The notes under the pieces are model-generated. The model was given only the letters and a program-made list of their open reading frames with translations. It did no database searches and had not been told where the DNA came from. Positions 1-12,454 of a DNA stretch of 64,000 bases are shown here, piece by piece; positions within the stretch are counted from its first letter, which is position 1; every line of letters begins with the position of its first letter. Both the position numbers and the translations under genes were made by a program. The DNA comes from Cryptomeria japonica (taxonomy: Eukaryota; Streptophyta; Pinopsida; Cupressales; Cupressaceae), in contig NC_081414.1 of the NCBI RefSeq assembly GCF_030272615.1, positions 2,109,501 to 2,173,500 on the forward strand, given 5' to 3'.

Positions 1-61
1 ATCGCAATCCAACCACTCTATGGGAACCAACCAGAAACCGATAAACAACCAAAACAATTGG

Positions 62-848
62 TGTTGCCATCAATGAAAAAACATTAATGCAACACATAAT
101 CAATTCCTCCAAATTTCCAACAAAGTGAATATTGCTAAATGTAGTAATCAAATATGAGAGTTCGATCTAAAAATAGAAGAAGATGCAATTAATGATGGCA
201 ACCAATTAGGCCATAGGACAAATTTCTTGGAATCTTGAGAAGACTACTTTTGAATGTCCTTTTGGAGGGAATGTTTTTAATGTATGGATATGATCAAAAG
301 GAGTAATTAAGAAGGTAGGTAGAGGTGTAGATAGTAGAGAGAGTTGTGAAAAGTGAAATAGAGCAGAAACTAGAGACTAGAATAGAGTGTAGAGGCAAGA
401 AACATAAAAAGTTAGTCACACATAGTATCATAGAGTGAGAGAGCATTGTATTAGGCATAAATTAGATAATGCCATGCAGAGATAAATAGAGAGCAGAGAT
501 CAAAGAGTTGTCTGCAAAGATAAGAAGAGGATTGAAAGCTAGAGGCAAAAATTGATAGCAAAGATCAGTGAGTAGAGAATAAAGTTTGTTAGAAGATAAG
601 AACTAAGTCTTTCATAGACATAGTAATCACAGTGAGTTACAAAACATCATTTGTAGCTATGTGCTCAAATTGTAGATATAATTTTCTATTGTAATCATCT
701 AAGTGGGTGCTCAGATCAAGGCAGGTGCTCCTTTAAGTTGGTTCACATAAAATTTAGGGGTTGGTGCTACTTTGGGTTGGTGTCCATAAACATTGTAATA
801 AAATACTTTTCATTGTGAGGCTAGATTAGAGCAGTAGACTCTAGCAAA
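62..848 (+). repeat. LTR fragment of a Copia-like family (X), left copy
   Basis: The stretch from about 499 to 848 is matched in the same orientation by 27332-27680 and covers the same landmarks (TAAGAAGAGG, then GTTACAAAACATCATTTG, then AACATTGTAATAAAATAC, then AGACTCTA). Its right end is organised like the reverse complement of the LTRs of the neighbouring minus-strand Copia element (lines ending in a purine-rich ...GGTGAATTAG block), so I read it as the R/U5 part of a related LTR on the + strand. The left limit near 62 (TGTTGCCATCAATG) is only a guess from the usual TGTTG start. No coding potential seen. Confidence 0.42.
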
Positions 849-851
849 ATT

Positions 852-2574
852 TTCACACAATGGATCACTGAGAGGGGGGTGAATTAGTGAATTAACACTT
901 TTTCTTTCAAATAGGGATATATTGGTACTCTGTGAAACAAACAGAGTGCAGACCGGTAAGCCAAACTATGCAAACAAAATGTATGAATGGATTTTTTATA
1001 ACATAAAAATAACTCATACACCAAAATGCATCACATAACAATAGAATACATGAGGAAAACCCAATATGGGAAAAACCTCAGTGAGAATAGCTGCTAGAGA
1101 TCTTCTGCTCCAATCCAACCTCACAATAAAACTTATCTGATTACAATTTTAGGGCACCAACCCCTGATTTATGAGCACTAACTCAAAGGAGCACCAATCC
1201 CTGAACAAGTTATAGGCTACAACATAAAGGAGCTACAACCCCTACACTAAACACCTACTCAGTGAAAACAATATGATGATTCAAATACAAAAATAACTTC
1301 CCTATTGCAAATGAAGTCTTACAACCCTTCAATACACTGCTCTACCAATTTCAATCTTATCGATCTGTGGAACCTCCACACTCACTGCAACACTGCCTTT
1401 ATGCTAGCTCTTACTTTGTCAAAAACTTCCCTTCCTTTGTTTGTTGGATTCACCTCACACTTGCTCACACTCTGACAGGTTTTGTCTCTGCCTGTTGTTC
1501 TCTCTCGGTTCACACCTTACCGATTTCTGCTTCAACACACAGTCACTAGAGATTTTCTTTGTTTTTCACATAAACAATCTTTTCTCTCTATCTTTCATAC
1601 ACCAGTATAATCACATATCATTCTGGAGCAGCAACCTCATCAATTTTAGACTTGTATATTTAAAACTAAGTTTTGCCACCAAAAACAAATTCAAACATCA
1701 AGCGGTTAGGGTTTCTTTCCTTCAACCAAATCTGCATCAAATCTTGTTTGATCCACCTTGGATTGTTCACCTGCTATGGGGAGATGCATCCATACACATT
1801 TTTATTCATCCAATGCATGTTTTCTAAAAATAACAAACATTACCCTGCTTTATGGCCTTGATCTTGGTTGACCTCATCTTGTCCAACTATTTTTGATTGG
1901 AGGTCAATCTCCAATTGGATTTCGTGCTCTGATCACCATGCCAACAAATACCTGATTGTTCTTTGTCGTCCATTCTACCTCAAGCTGCAATAGTCAGATA
2001 ATATTCCATGATTTTTGGATTTATCATTTAATGACCACCAACTACACAGACAACCATGTCGATGAACATTTTATCAAACTATGCATGTTTGCCACCTCAG
2101 CTCCCCATGGCACAGATTGGTATACTTTTAGCTCACCGATAAAGAGTCGGTTCCACCCTGAATATCCTTGCTGGTACAAACCCTTCTACCGGTACAAACC
2201 TTTACCGGTATGCCAAATACACAGGACAACCATTGTTATCAGCATTACACAATATTGACATTTCATCTAACCTTCTGGTATGTCTTCATGCCATTCATTC
2301 ACTTCATCTCACCGGGTGTTGTTTTGATTCATCTAACATTTTGCCTCTTCATTATAAACAAACAACCAGCCTTCATACTAGTTTATGCCTTACCAGTTAA
2401 TACTCAGGCATGTCAACTCACTCCTACATCTTACCTTATACCAGTGATATCATCTATCAACATATGATCATACTTCTCTTCTTTATGCCGGTTCAATCTT
2501 CTTCATATAGGGTTGACACACCCTACCGGTAGCCTACAATATCGGTTGACATCAATGACAATTCAATACCAATA
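852..2574 (-). repeat. Copia A LTR (downstream copy)
   Basis: This LTR pairs with 25651-27331 over its whole length. It carries several CCGGTA/TACCGG motifs. On the minus strand it starts TATTGGTATTGAATTG, where the partner has TGTTGGCATTGAATTG. Short open frames inside it, such as 1367-1861 and 1956-2467, are not conserved as proteins and are treated as chance ORFs. Confidence 0.85.
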
Positions 2575-2588
2575 ATCTCCCCCTTTGG
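2575..2588 (-). other. Polypurine tract of Copia A
   Basis: On the minus strand the bases just before the LTR read CCAAAGGGGGAGAT, a typical plant Copia plus-strand primer directly abutting the LTR start. Confidence 0.75.
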
Positions 2589-2813
2589 CATTTATGTCAA
2601 CATTTTTTGTTTGGATTTCTCTCCCCCTTTGATAGCAATGGCAAAGGGAACCTTAGTCTAACACCAACCATACTGCTAGAGTCTACCCATAAACTCTCCC
2701 TTGTCTACATCTGGTAGGACACACTCTCCCCCTATGTCCATGCTTCATGATTCAATAGTCATAGGATAGTAACAATTATTGACTCCCCCTAACTCATACA
2801 TCCTCCTACACAT

Positions 2814-4571
2814 TTAAGTGTTGTCAGATGGTGGGACAAATCCCATCTTATGTCTCAAGTACTCAAATGGGCCCAAAGGAAGTGGCTTGGTAAATATGTC
2901 AGCAATCTGCTCACCGATTGGAACATATTCTACTATGACCTCCTTGTCTACTACCTTCTCCCTCAAGAAGTGATACTTGATTGCAATGCATTTTTTTCTT
3001 GAGTGCATTACTAGATTCTTGGAGATGTTGATTGCACTTGAGTTATCACACTAGATTGGAATAGGTTTCGGTATCTCCACTTGTATGTCTTTCAGTGTCT
3101 GCTTCATCCACAATACATGTGAACAACATGTAGCAGCTATTATATACTCTCCCTCAGCAATAGATAGTGATGCTGAATCTTGCTTCTTGTTGTGCCATGA
3201 TACTAACCGGTCTCCTAAGTAGAAATAACCTCCACTTGTACTCTTCCGGTCATCAATATTTCCTTCCCAATCTGCATCAGTATAAGCTTGCAAAGAGAAG
3301 TCTCTTTTCTTTGGATACCACAGGCAATAACTGATAGTTCCTTGCAGATACCTGAAGAATCTCCTGATTGCATTTAAGTGAGACTGTTAAGAAGCATCTT
3401 GGAATCTTTCTACCATGCAAACAACTTGTACAATATTTGGTCTAGATGTTGTTAGATATAATAGACTACCAAGCATAGACCTATACAATGTTTTCTCAAC
3501 TTCCGATGACTCATCTAGTTTACTCAACTTACACCTGGTAACCATGGGAGTACTTACCGATTTGTTGTCCTCCATTTGAAATTTCTTCAACACATCTTTA
3601 ACATACTTGGTTTGTGAGATGATAATTCCTTTCTCCTGCTGTGGGATCTGCAAACCAAGAAAATAGGACAACTCACCCAGTATGGACAACTCAAATTTTG
3701 TCTTCATTTGATCTGCAAATTCTTTGCACATGATGTCCTTGTCTCCTCCAAATATAATATCATTCACATATACAAAAACTATAATCATGTGATCTCCATT
3801 TACCTTGACATGTGGGTTACTGTCTACATTCCCTTTCCAGAATCCTTGTTCCTTCAAGTATTTATCCAACTGGGAATACCATACTCTGGGAGCCTGCTTC
3901 AAGCAATACAAATCTTTCTTCAACCGGCATACAAAACTCCCATCATCATGTAAAATATAACCCTCCAGTTGTTCCATATACACCTCTTCTTCAAGGTTAC
4001 CATTCAAAAATGCAGATTTGACTTCCATTTGGTAGACCTTGTAACCTTTATAGGTAGAGAAAGCTAAAAACATTCTTATTGCCTCTAACCTAGCAACCGG
4101 TGCAAAGGTTTCTTCAAAGTCAATACCTTCCACTTGAGAATACCCTTTGCAAACTAATCTTTCTTTATGTCATATTATTTTGCCTTCTTCATTCATCTTG
4201 TTCTGATAGACCAACTTGGTACCTATGACATTCTTGTCTGTCGGTCTAGGAACAAGTTCTCAAGTTTGATTTTTTTCAATTTGTTTTAGCTCTTCATCCA
4301 TGGCATCTATCCATTTTTCACTTTTTCGAGCTTCATCAAAAGTTTTGGGCTCAAGTTCTGTCATGAGGAAGAAATTTACATGCTCATCATTCTGGGCTAG
4401 TCTCCTTCTGGTCTACACACCTTCATTTTTATCTCCTATGATATGTTCTTCTAGATGGTTCTTCTGCACATACCGGTTGGAGTTCTTACTTGGTGTTTCT
4501 TCTACTGGACCATTGTCAGATTGAAATTCATGCTCATTATCTAAAACATCAATATGGGGCGTCAGTGCAGA
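2814..4571 (-). pseudogene. Copia A reverse transcriptase and RNase H region (fossil)
   Basis: Minus-strand frames show Copia RT landmarks: the KGYKVYQMEVKSAFLNG block, then LKQAPRVWY and a DIIFGG block. RNase H follows, with DADWEG, the DRKSTSG block and, nearest the LTR, QIADIFTKPLP. In an intact element this copies the RNA genome into DNA and removes the RNA strand in the virus-like particle. The region between 4134 and 4571 still shows the RT N-terminal part (NVIGTK). Broken into several open pieces; treated as a fossil. Confidence 0.85.
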
Positions 4572-5797
4572 TTATTTCTTATGTAGGTCTTCATCTATTC
4601 TCACATTTATACTATCAACCATTTTTCTCAATTTCTTGTTGTAGCATGTGTAGGCTTTGCTATTGGTTGAGTAACCCAAGAAGAATCCTTCATCACTCCT
4701 AGAATCAAAACTTCCTAATCCATCAACATCTCTCTTGATGAAGTACTTACTTCCAAACACTCTAAAATTCTTGAGTGATGGTTTTCGGTCGTACCATAAC
4801 TCATAAGGAGTCATTCTATTGTTCACTCTTAGTTGTACCCGGTTTAATATATAGACAACAGTATGAACTGCTTCCTTCTAGTATGTATCTGGTATGCTGG
4901 CCTCATTCAACATCATTCTAGCCATTTCCTTTACTATCCTATTCTTCCTTTCTACCACACCATTCTGCTATGGTGTTCTTGATGTTGAGTATTGTCTCCA
5001 GATTCTATGTTTCTCACAGTAGTCAATAAACTCATTTGAAGAATATTCTCCACCCCAGTCTAATCTTAAACACTTTAACCAATGTCCACTGTCATTTTCA
5101 ACCATCCTTCTAAAAATATTAAATCTTTCAAATGCCTGTGATTTTTCATGCAAAAATGTCACCCAAGTCATCCTTGAGTAGTCATCAATGAATAGCATGA
5201 AGTATCTCTCACCAGTCAGAGTCCTTGTCCTTGTTGGTCCACACAAATTTGCATGTGCTAACTCTAGAGGCCTTGAGGTATTATACTCTTTTGTTTTGCA
5301 ACTCACTTTGATTTTCTTGCCTCTGATGCATTCATCACAAAAGGTACTTTCTGGTTTAGTTATTTGTGGAATATTTCTCACATACCGGGTTTTACTTATC
5401 TTCACCAGATTATCAAAATTCACATGACCTGATCTTTGATGCCACAACCAACTTTCATCAACTTGTCCCATCATGCATTGGGACTCATAGAATTCCTCTA
5501 GATTGTAGACATTACCATCTGTTCTCTTTCCCTCTGCTACAACCTAATCGGTACTCTACTTGCTTATCTGACACTAGTAGAGTCAAATGTGAACTTGTAT
5601 CCTTTGTCACACATTTGACTTACACTTAGCAGATTATGCTTTAGTCCTTCCACATAGTACACATCATGAGCCTTGATCTTTCCATCAATATTTAATGTAC
5701 CACGACCCTTAATCTTGATAGAGGAGTTGTCACCAAACCAGACATAACCACCATTCCAATCATCAAGCTTTATAAACTTTTTCTTGTCTTCGGTCAT
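4572..5797 (-). pseudogene. Copia A protease and integrase region (fossil)
   Basis: The minus strand encodes the end of the retropepsin region at 5564-5797 (WFGDNSSIKIKGRGT, VYYVEGLKHNLLS), then the pre-integrase HxxC-type zinc region (ESWLWHQRSGHVNF) and the rve integrase core at 4968-5474 (DLCGP-like start, YFMLFIDDYSRMTWV, RLDWGGEYSSNEF). The Copia-typical C-terminal block (PYELWYDRKPSLKNFRVFG, DEGFFLGYS) lies at 4572-4826. It would join the cDNA to host DNA. Broken. Confidence 0.85.
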
Positions 5798-7278
5798 GTG
5801 ATTTGAGCAACCACTATCAACTACCCATAAATTCTTCCTTTAAGCATGTAGAGTAGTTTGGACAATCAAGCTTGACTCTTTCTTGTTCTTCTCCTTCTCT
5901 ATCCAAATCTATTTCTCCGCTTTCTTCCCTTCTTCTGTCATCTTGTGTTCCAGTTTAGTCTTTATCTTCTGATCCAATACTATTTTCTTTTTCTCATCAG
6001 TTCTCAGCTTACAATGCCTTGCTATGTGACCAAAATTTTGATGCTTGTAACATTTTACATTATCATTGAAAGATGTATCCAAAACATTCTTGTAGGACAT
6101 CTGCACATTTCTCCTACACTCATAGCTTTTATGACCAAGCTCATTGCAATTATAACATGTGACATTTGTACCTTGTTATCCAGCAAATGAGTTTCTACTC
6201 TCAAAACTGGGGTTTACATTCATTTTCCTACCAAACTTATTACATTGATGACAATAACCATGAAAGTTTGGAACATACTAGTTAGATTGTCTTGGTCATG
6301 CAAATGACTGCCTCACCGGGGGTCTTCCTTTCATGCTGCTCACTTTGGTGAATCCTTCATGATTAGATCTTACATTTTTTCTTAGATTTTCATGTCAGTG
6401 CATTGTGTATGGCCTTTGATTCATTGATTGTGTATACCAGTTTGTGTGGCGGTTCTTAATAGCATCTGCATATGTCTTCTTACTGGTATCTTTGCTTACC
6501 ATAAATGTCTTCTTCTCTTCACCTTCATTTGAAGAAGTGAATTGTATCTCCTTACTGGATGTGTCTTTTCTATTTTAACTTTGACCCTCTTCAAATCCTA
6601 AGCCACCAGTTTCTTTAGATTGCTTCTGTTTTCTCAACATCTTGTCTAAACCTTTGGTGTTGCCTTCATATTTGCTTCTCACTTTCATCTCTTCCTTGCT
6701 TTTCTCTAATTTCTTCTTAAGCTCGACAATTTCTTCTACCAGGTTTTGATGCTCCTTCTCCTTTTTATTCAAGTCTATACTAGTAAATTCACAGATCCTC
6801 TTGGCCTCCTCCAATTGAATTTTTAGTTCTACAATTGTTTTCTTGGATTCTTCAAGAGATTCTTCCAACAACACTTGTTCTTCAGCTGCAACCTTTTTCA
6901 CCTTCTTCAAATCTCTTCTTGTTTTCTTTAGTTCTTCCAAGGCGTTGATGAGCTCTGCTTCAAGGCCTACTTATTCTTCTTTCTCTTCTTGTTCTTCTCC
7001 TTCTTTAGGTACCAAAACCTCTTGAGCTATAAAGAGGTTTGCTCTAACTTCATCTTCACTGCATCAGTCATTTGAGATACTCTCCTCATCTGTGGTATCA
7101 TTTTCATGTGTGTAAAGACTTCTCTGCTTCTAGTTGCCTCTTCTACCATGTCGATAGACATTCTTCTTCATGTCCTTACCGTATGATCTGCTACCACTTG
7201 ATTGATCATCTTCATTCTTATCACCATAGAGACATTTGGCAGCAAAATTTCCAATCTTTCCACACGTTGAGCACCAAA
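5798..7278 (-). pseudogene. Copia A gag C-terminal part: zinc knuckles and coiled coil (fossil)
   Basis: Reading leftwards from 7275 the minus strand shows a zinc knuckle (CSTCGKIGNFAAKC), an acidic stretch, and a long Glu/Lys-rich coiled-coil segment (6575-6940) ending in a SKYEGNTKG block typical of a plant Copia subfamily. Two more CCHC-like knuckles follow near 6130 and 6050 (CYKHQNFGHIARHC). These parts bind the element's RNA. The region is degraded. Confidence 0.75.
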
Positions 7279-8186
7279 TCTAAATGAAATAAAATTTCTT
7301 GATTTGTGAAATTAAATCATAAAATCCTCCATTTTTAGAAGAAAAAGCCATCATTTTCTTACCAAAGTAAAGTATCATATAAGTTGTCGAACAAATGTGA
7401 TGGCATCCTATTGAAAGATTCAAATTCAATCGGTATCAATGAGACCCAGCGATGTCTCATCGATATAAAAGGGATATCGAAGAAAAAGGGATAACGATGA
7501 ACTTAAAAAAGGACTCACCGAAAGCAATGATTCCATCAACAAAAGAATATTGAAGAAAGTGGAAATGGTCTCATCAACGGGAAAAGGCTTTTGAAGAAAT
7601 AATGCTATTGGCTCAACACATAGAAGACTCACCGAAAACAACAATCTTATTGAAAGAGTGATGTCGATCAAACAGAAGAAATTTCCATCGATAAGGATAT
7701 CGATAGGATATGAGTTTCAAGGAGACCAAAAGACGAGTCACCGATACATGTTGTTTCACCGATGGGAATTTTATCGAAGAAACCATTAAATGAATTCATT
7801 GATGAGAGATGTTAATAAAAGCAGGTCATCGATTAAAGAAGGGCTTTGATGAAATGATATACTCATTCATCGAAAGGGTACAATGGTATCGATAAGAAAT
7901 ATGCTTCAATGGAAAGATAGAGGGAGTTATCGAAGCTTGAAGTTTCTTTGACATGGAAGCCGATTGATATAGGACATGTATCGGTGAAAAGGTAGAATTT
8001 CTCATCGAATATAGTATTTCGATAAAAGTAGAAAACACCTCATCGACATGATATTTGAGGCAAGAGCTTTTTCGATGGAAATAAAGGGATCGACGGACCG
8101 AAAAAACTAATGATCGAAAGACATGTTTTCATCAAAGTGATTATTAATTGCCGCGAAGATCAGAATCAAATCTCGGCTAGGTCACA
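7279..8186. repeat. ATCGA/ACCGA-motif degenerate repeat block
   Basis: From about 7430 to 8150 the sequence carries some 20 or more copies of a short core (ATCGAT, ATCGAA, ACCGAT, ATCGG) spaced roughly 25-40 bp apart in otherwise AT/purine-rich DNA, e.g. TCATCGATATAAAAGGGATA near 7456. The CG density contrasts with the flanks. No protein-like frame was recognised. The left limit is where Copia A gag similarity ends. The right limit is the start of the LARD-type element. Confidence 0.5.
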
Positions 8187-11100
8187 TGTAATGCCCCTAC
8201 CCTAGTCAGCCTTGTAAAACCCATTTGACCTTGGTTGACTTCCTATGTGGCATTCTTGAATGGTTGGTTAACCATGATGCAATGTTGTAGATTAGATAAA
8301 ATAAATAATTGTGCATACCTACTATTGTGCTTTTGCATCGATTCTTGTGTAAATGTAGTTGTCTCCTAATTCTTGTTATAAATCTCGAGCTAATGCCTTC
8401 ATTGAATATGTAAATATATATGTATGCTTGCGTGATTCATGAGTGCAGGAGATTGCAGGTACAACACCGCCTAGGGTGAGGTTCATCTCCTTCGAGATTC
8501 GCAGGGTGAGTATACCTCCTTCATCCTTAGAATTTGGATTTGGGGGTCATAAAACTCTCATCTTGCCTTAGCCATGGTCAGGTGAGCGTCGTGTGTGATC
8601 TGTAGGGTTTTCTTTTCATTTGGGTTGTGTGTCATGTGATTGGTGGACTTTCTTGGTTTGCGTGCCATGCGTCTGGGGAATGGAGTATTTTAGCTTAAGT
8701 ATTTAAATTGAATTAATGTGTTCATTTACGCATTAGTAGTTGAGGAATTAAAATAAATAGGTTTCCTTCATAAGATCAGCCATTTATTTAAAAGATCGCT
8801 TTATTATGTGTAGCGAGTTTAATTTAATAGTTAATTTTAAGTAACGAGTTTTATTAGTTTATGCATTTTTTAAAAGGAAACATTTAAAGTTATTTGAAAT
8901 ATAATTAATTTAACCACTTTTGCATTTTGGAAAAGAAAGGGTAAATTTTATTATTTAAAGAAAATTATTTTTTATTTGTAAAGTTGATATAGTATAAAAG
9001 ATTGATTTTTGGAAATTTAAATTAATCTAAATGCTTTACCCTGGTCAATAGTTTTGAAATATAATGTAGGCCTAAATTAATATTGAGAAATTAAAATTCA
9101 AAACTAAATAAGAGATAGAAGCATTTTAATTTTAATTAGAAAAGCGAGTTAGATTTATTGAATAGTGGAGAAGAATGATTTTCATTTTCATTTTTTATTT
9201 TTTTAAAAAAATGATTAAATTTGAAATTTGAAATTAAGTCAAAAAGGGGGGGTTTCCATTTAACCGAAGTTGAGAAATATTTTGTGGGGGGAAATTCTTT
9301 TAAAAAAATAATAATAAAATAATAATAATATATTCTTGGTGGAGTTTTTCTTTTGGAAGAGAATGGAGTTCTTTTGGAATGGTAGGTTGGGCTCATCATC
9401 AAAATTCTTCCCGGAATGCGTATTGAGGTAGGAATCTGTTCATAGTTTGATTAAAATGTCTATTCAAAAAAAAGGGGGTTTTGAATGTTCTTGCTTGCAA
9501 ATATGGTTTTCAGATTCTCCATTGTTGTCTATGAGTAAGTTTCATTGTAGAAATTTGGTAAAGCTTAGCTTTTGTTGGATCTTTGTGTGAAAAAAAAAAT
9601 GGACTGCAAATATTGTTGGATTGGGTGGTTATTCATCAATCCCTTCTATTTTTTTTTGAAAACCATAACATTCTGAAAAAAAAAAAGAAAAAAAAAATGG
9701 TTGTGACTATAACAAATGGAAAATGGGGGTTTTTACGTTTTTGGGTATTTCGTTTATGGGTATTTAAAAAAAATAAAAATTGTTAAGTCGAAACTGGTTC
9801 ATATAAAAAAAAATATACAAAAAAAAATAAACAAAAAAAAAAGAAAATAAAAATTGGGGTTTCGGGGGGGGGAGCCGAAGCTCAACCTGCCCCTCCCCGT
9901 GGCACCGCCGTAGCTCCTCCCAGTTCCCACACACAGTGGGGGCCAGAGGGGACTGCATCTCCCATGGAGGCCGCAGCTCCTCCCGGTGCCACTGTGTGGG
10001 GAGCCGAAGGGCCTGCGACCCCCACGGCGGCCGCAGTACCCTCATCTCCACTATAGGTGGAGGCCGAGGGGCCTGCGTCCTCCGTGGAGGCCGCACCCTC
10101 TTCGGCTAGGGCACGACCGCCTTAGGGTTTCGCCGCCTAGGGTTTGGCTGCCTTCTAAAATTTAATTGTTGTTTTTTTTTTAATATTATTTAGTATTTTA
10201 TGTAAAGTTTTAACTTGATTTTGGAGTTTTCATTGTATACAAAAAAAAAAGGGAAATGCTTATTAATATAAATTTATTTTAAGTAGTATTTTGTATTATA
10301 AATGTGAGTTGAGACTTTTATTTTAGCAAATAATGTTTTTAAAAAAAAAGGGAAAAATATATATATTAAAATATATGCTAATATAGATAACATCTATTTA
10401 GCTTATATTATTAATTATATATATTGATTTTTGGATTCAATATAGCAATGACTTTCATTATATTTACAAATGTTGAAATGTTGTATTTAATTTTTATTTC
10501 ATTTAAGTGGGAAAAATATTGGGACTCATGTTTAGATGATAATGAGTAAATCGAATGGGGGTATTAGTCTTTAATTTTAAATGTGGGCAATAGAAGCTTA
10601 ATTTAGCTCGGAAATGATTTTCCCATTTCTTCATTCACTCTTAACGTATTTTGTTCTTTATAGTAAAAGGGTATTTTTTGTGTAGTTAGAGAAGGGGCTA
10701 GATTATTGTTGTAAAACCAACTTGTCATTTGTGTTTATCTAAGGATTAAATAATCTGTTTAGATGCTTAAGCCAACTTGAGAAAAGACTATATTTACCTG
10801 TTAACGCTTGAGCATGGCTTATTATTTTGGTAATCGTTATGTCTATAATAATAGCACGTCCTTGATAGGTATGTTGGGTCCCTAACGTCTGGTTGCTTTT
10901 GTCTGGTCATAGTCAGTCAAGTCTCCATTTAGGGTACTGACAGTTAAGAAATCCTTGTTTTTGCTTTGATGTATTTAGTAGGATTCGCTTCAAAAGGGAT
11001 CATTATGTAATTATCGACCGAGGTGGCTGTTGTATATTGGTTGTGTTTGCCTAAGTGGCAAAGATGTAAAAGACATGTAAATTATGTGTTCCTAACGATA

Positions 11101-12454
11101 TTAAATGCCAGAGGGGTCTTGCAGTTGAGCAGACCCGAAGATGTAGCCCTTTAGGGGTGAACTCCGAGATCATATCCATGTTATGCAATGCCTTGTCTCT
11201 TTTATTTCATACTTTAAGTTATCATGTATGGTTGCTTTTCATAAGTGTATGATGGGAATTTAATGAAGCTACATCAAAGTGCATAAAATTAGACATCTTG
11301 ATAAATGTAGTAATCAGGTTCATAAAACACTGTAATTATGATTATGGAAAAGTATTTTGTTTATGTTAATTAAAAGAAGTAATAGCAGAAAGAATCTTGC
11401 TAGGTTACCATTATTGTTTTAGCTTGATATAAGTTGGTAAATTGAACGAATGTGAATGAGTAACAAAGATAGAATTAATGTCATAATTTCTAAATTGAAA
11501 TCTGATGGATGAACTTCATATGGGTATTTACCTTTTTTATCTTAGTAAATGATCACCGTCTTGTTAGATATATGTCATTATATTGGATGAATTTATTTAG
11601 TTATTTATGTTTTAATCTAAACAAATAATCCTTACCAGATTAATTTGATAATTGGGTGAACTCAACTAGTTATCCATATTATAACCCTAATAAATGAATT
11701 TCTTTATGATTAGCTAAAATTGAACTGAAAGGGGAAGGATTCATTTAGTTGTTTATATCTTAATCTTAGCAAATGTATCTCTTCATATTAACTTTATTGT
11801 AACTAAAAAGAGTGACACACATTAAGTTAGTTATATTTTAATCCTAATGGATGAACGTCACTATGTACTTATATTTTTAATCCTGTAAGAATGAATATCA
11901 TCTTGCTAACTATATTTTAATTAAAGGGATGAACTCATGTGCTCCTAGTACATTTTCACCTAAATGAATCGAGCTCCATCTATTAACATTATTTTAACTC
12001 CAATGAATGAACTTTGTTATAATTAGTTGAATTGTACCTTAATAAGTGGACTCTTAAGTTATTATGTTTTAAAGTGCATTGAGTAAATAACCTCGTGTTG
12101 GCCTCCTATCCATTCAAAATAAATGAACGCTTCCTAAAATTCTATGATGTCAATTTATCGAACATAATATATATCCATGTCTTAAAGATTAACATGTAAT
12201 TAAGATATCCAGCTTAATTGGATCAATTGTCGCGAGTTGAGTTAGGTGTAAGGTTACATAATTGTGTTGGGAAACTCCTTAGGTTCATTTAGTCTTCCAC
12301 TGTGTTATCTAAGTTTTAGATAAATCCAAATTATCTTAATGTTGTAACTTATTATTAACACTCATAATTATTATTATTATAAAAAAAAAACATTTACACT
12401 CTATTTGAGTGTTTTTAACTTAAACCCTTTGGGGTTTCCTGGCGGGGCATTACA
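8187..12454 (+). repeat. LARD-type element, left LTR (4268 bp)
   Basis: Direct partner of 16254-20490, with terminal inverted ends TGTAATGCCCC...GGGGCATTACA. It is AT-rich except for a GC island at about 9865-10145. Homopolymer A and T runs around 9590-9850 make short frames that are not real genes. Confidence 0.92.
9865..10145 (+). promoter_or_regulatory. GC-rich island with telo-box-like motifs in left LTR
   Basis: The island is about 280 bp of strongly GC-rich sequence inside AT-rich DNA, containing CCGCAGCTCCTCCC-like repeats and, at its right edge, two AGGGTTT motifs (around 10123 and 10139). AAACCCTA telo-boxes are known in plant promoters and 5' leaders. Whether this is the LTR promoter/leader is inference. 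The right LTR has the same island (about 17925-18225). Confidence 0.35.

Noticed and set aside
1367-2467. Overlapping + strand ORFs of 60-128 codons
   Set aside because: They lie in the Copia A LTR, on the strand opposite its transcript, and have no family resemblance.
9764-10096. Pro/Arg-rich 110-codon minus ORF (and its counterpart at 17865-18233)
   Set aside because: Open frames exist on both strands of a GC-rich island inside an LTR and are explained by composition. The two LTR copies do not keep the same frame.
10122-10145. Interstitial telomere repeat
   Set aside because: Only two isolated AGGGTTT motifs separated by CG-rich sequence, not a TTTAGGG tandem array.
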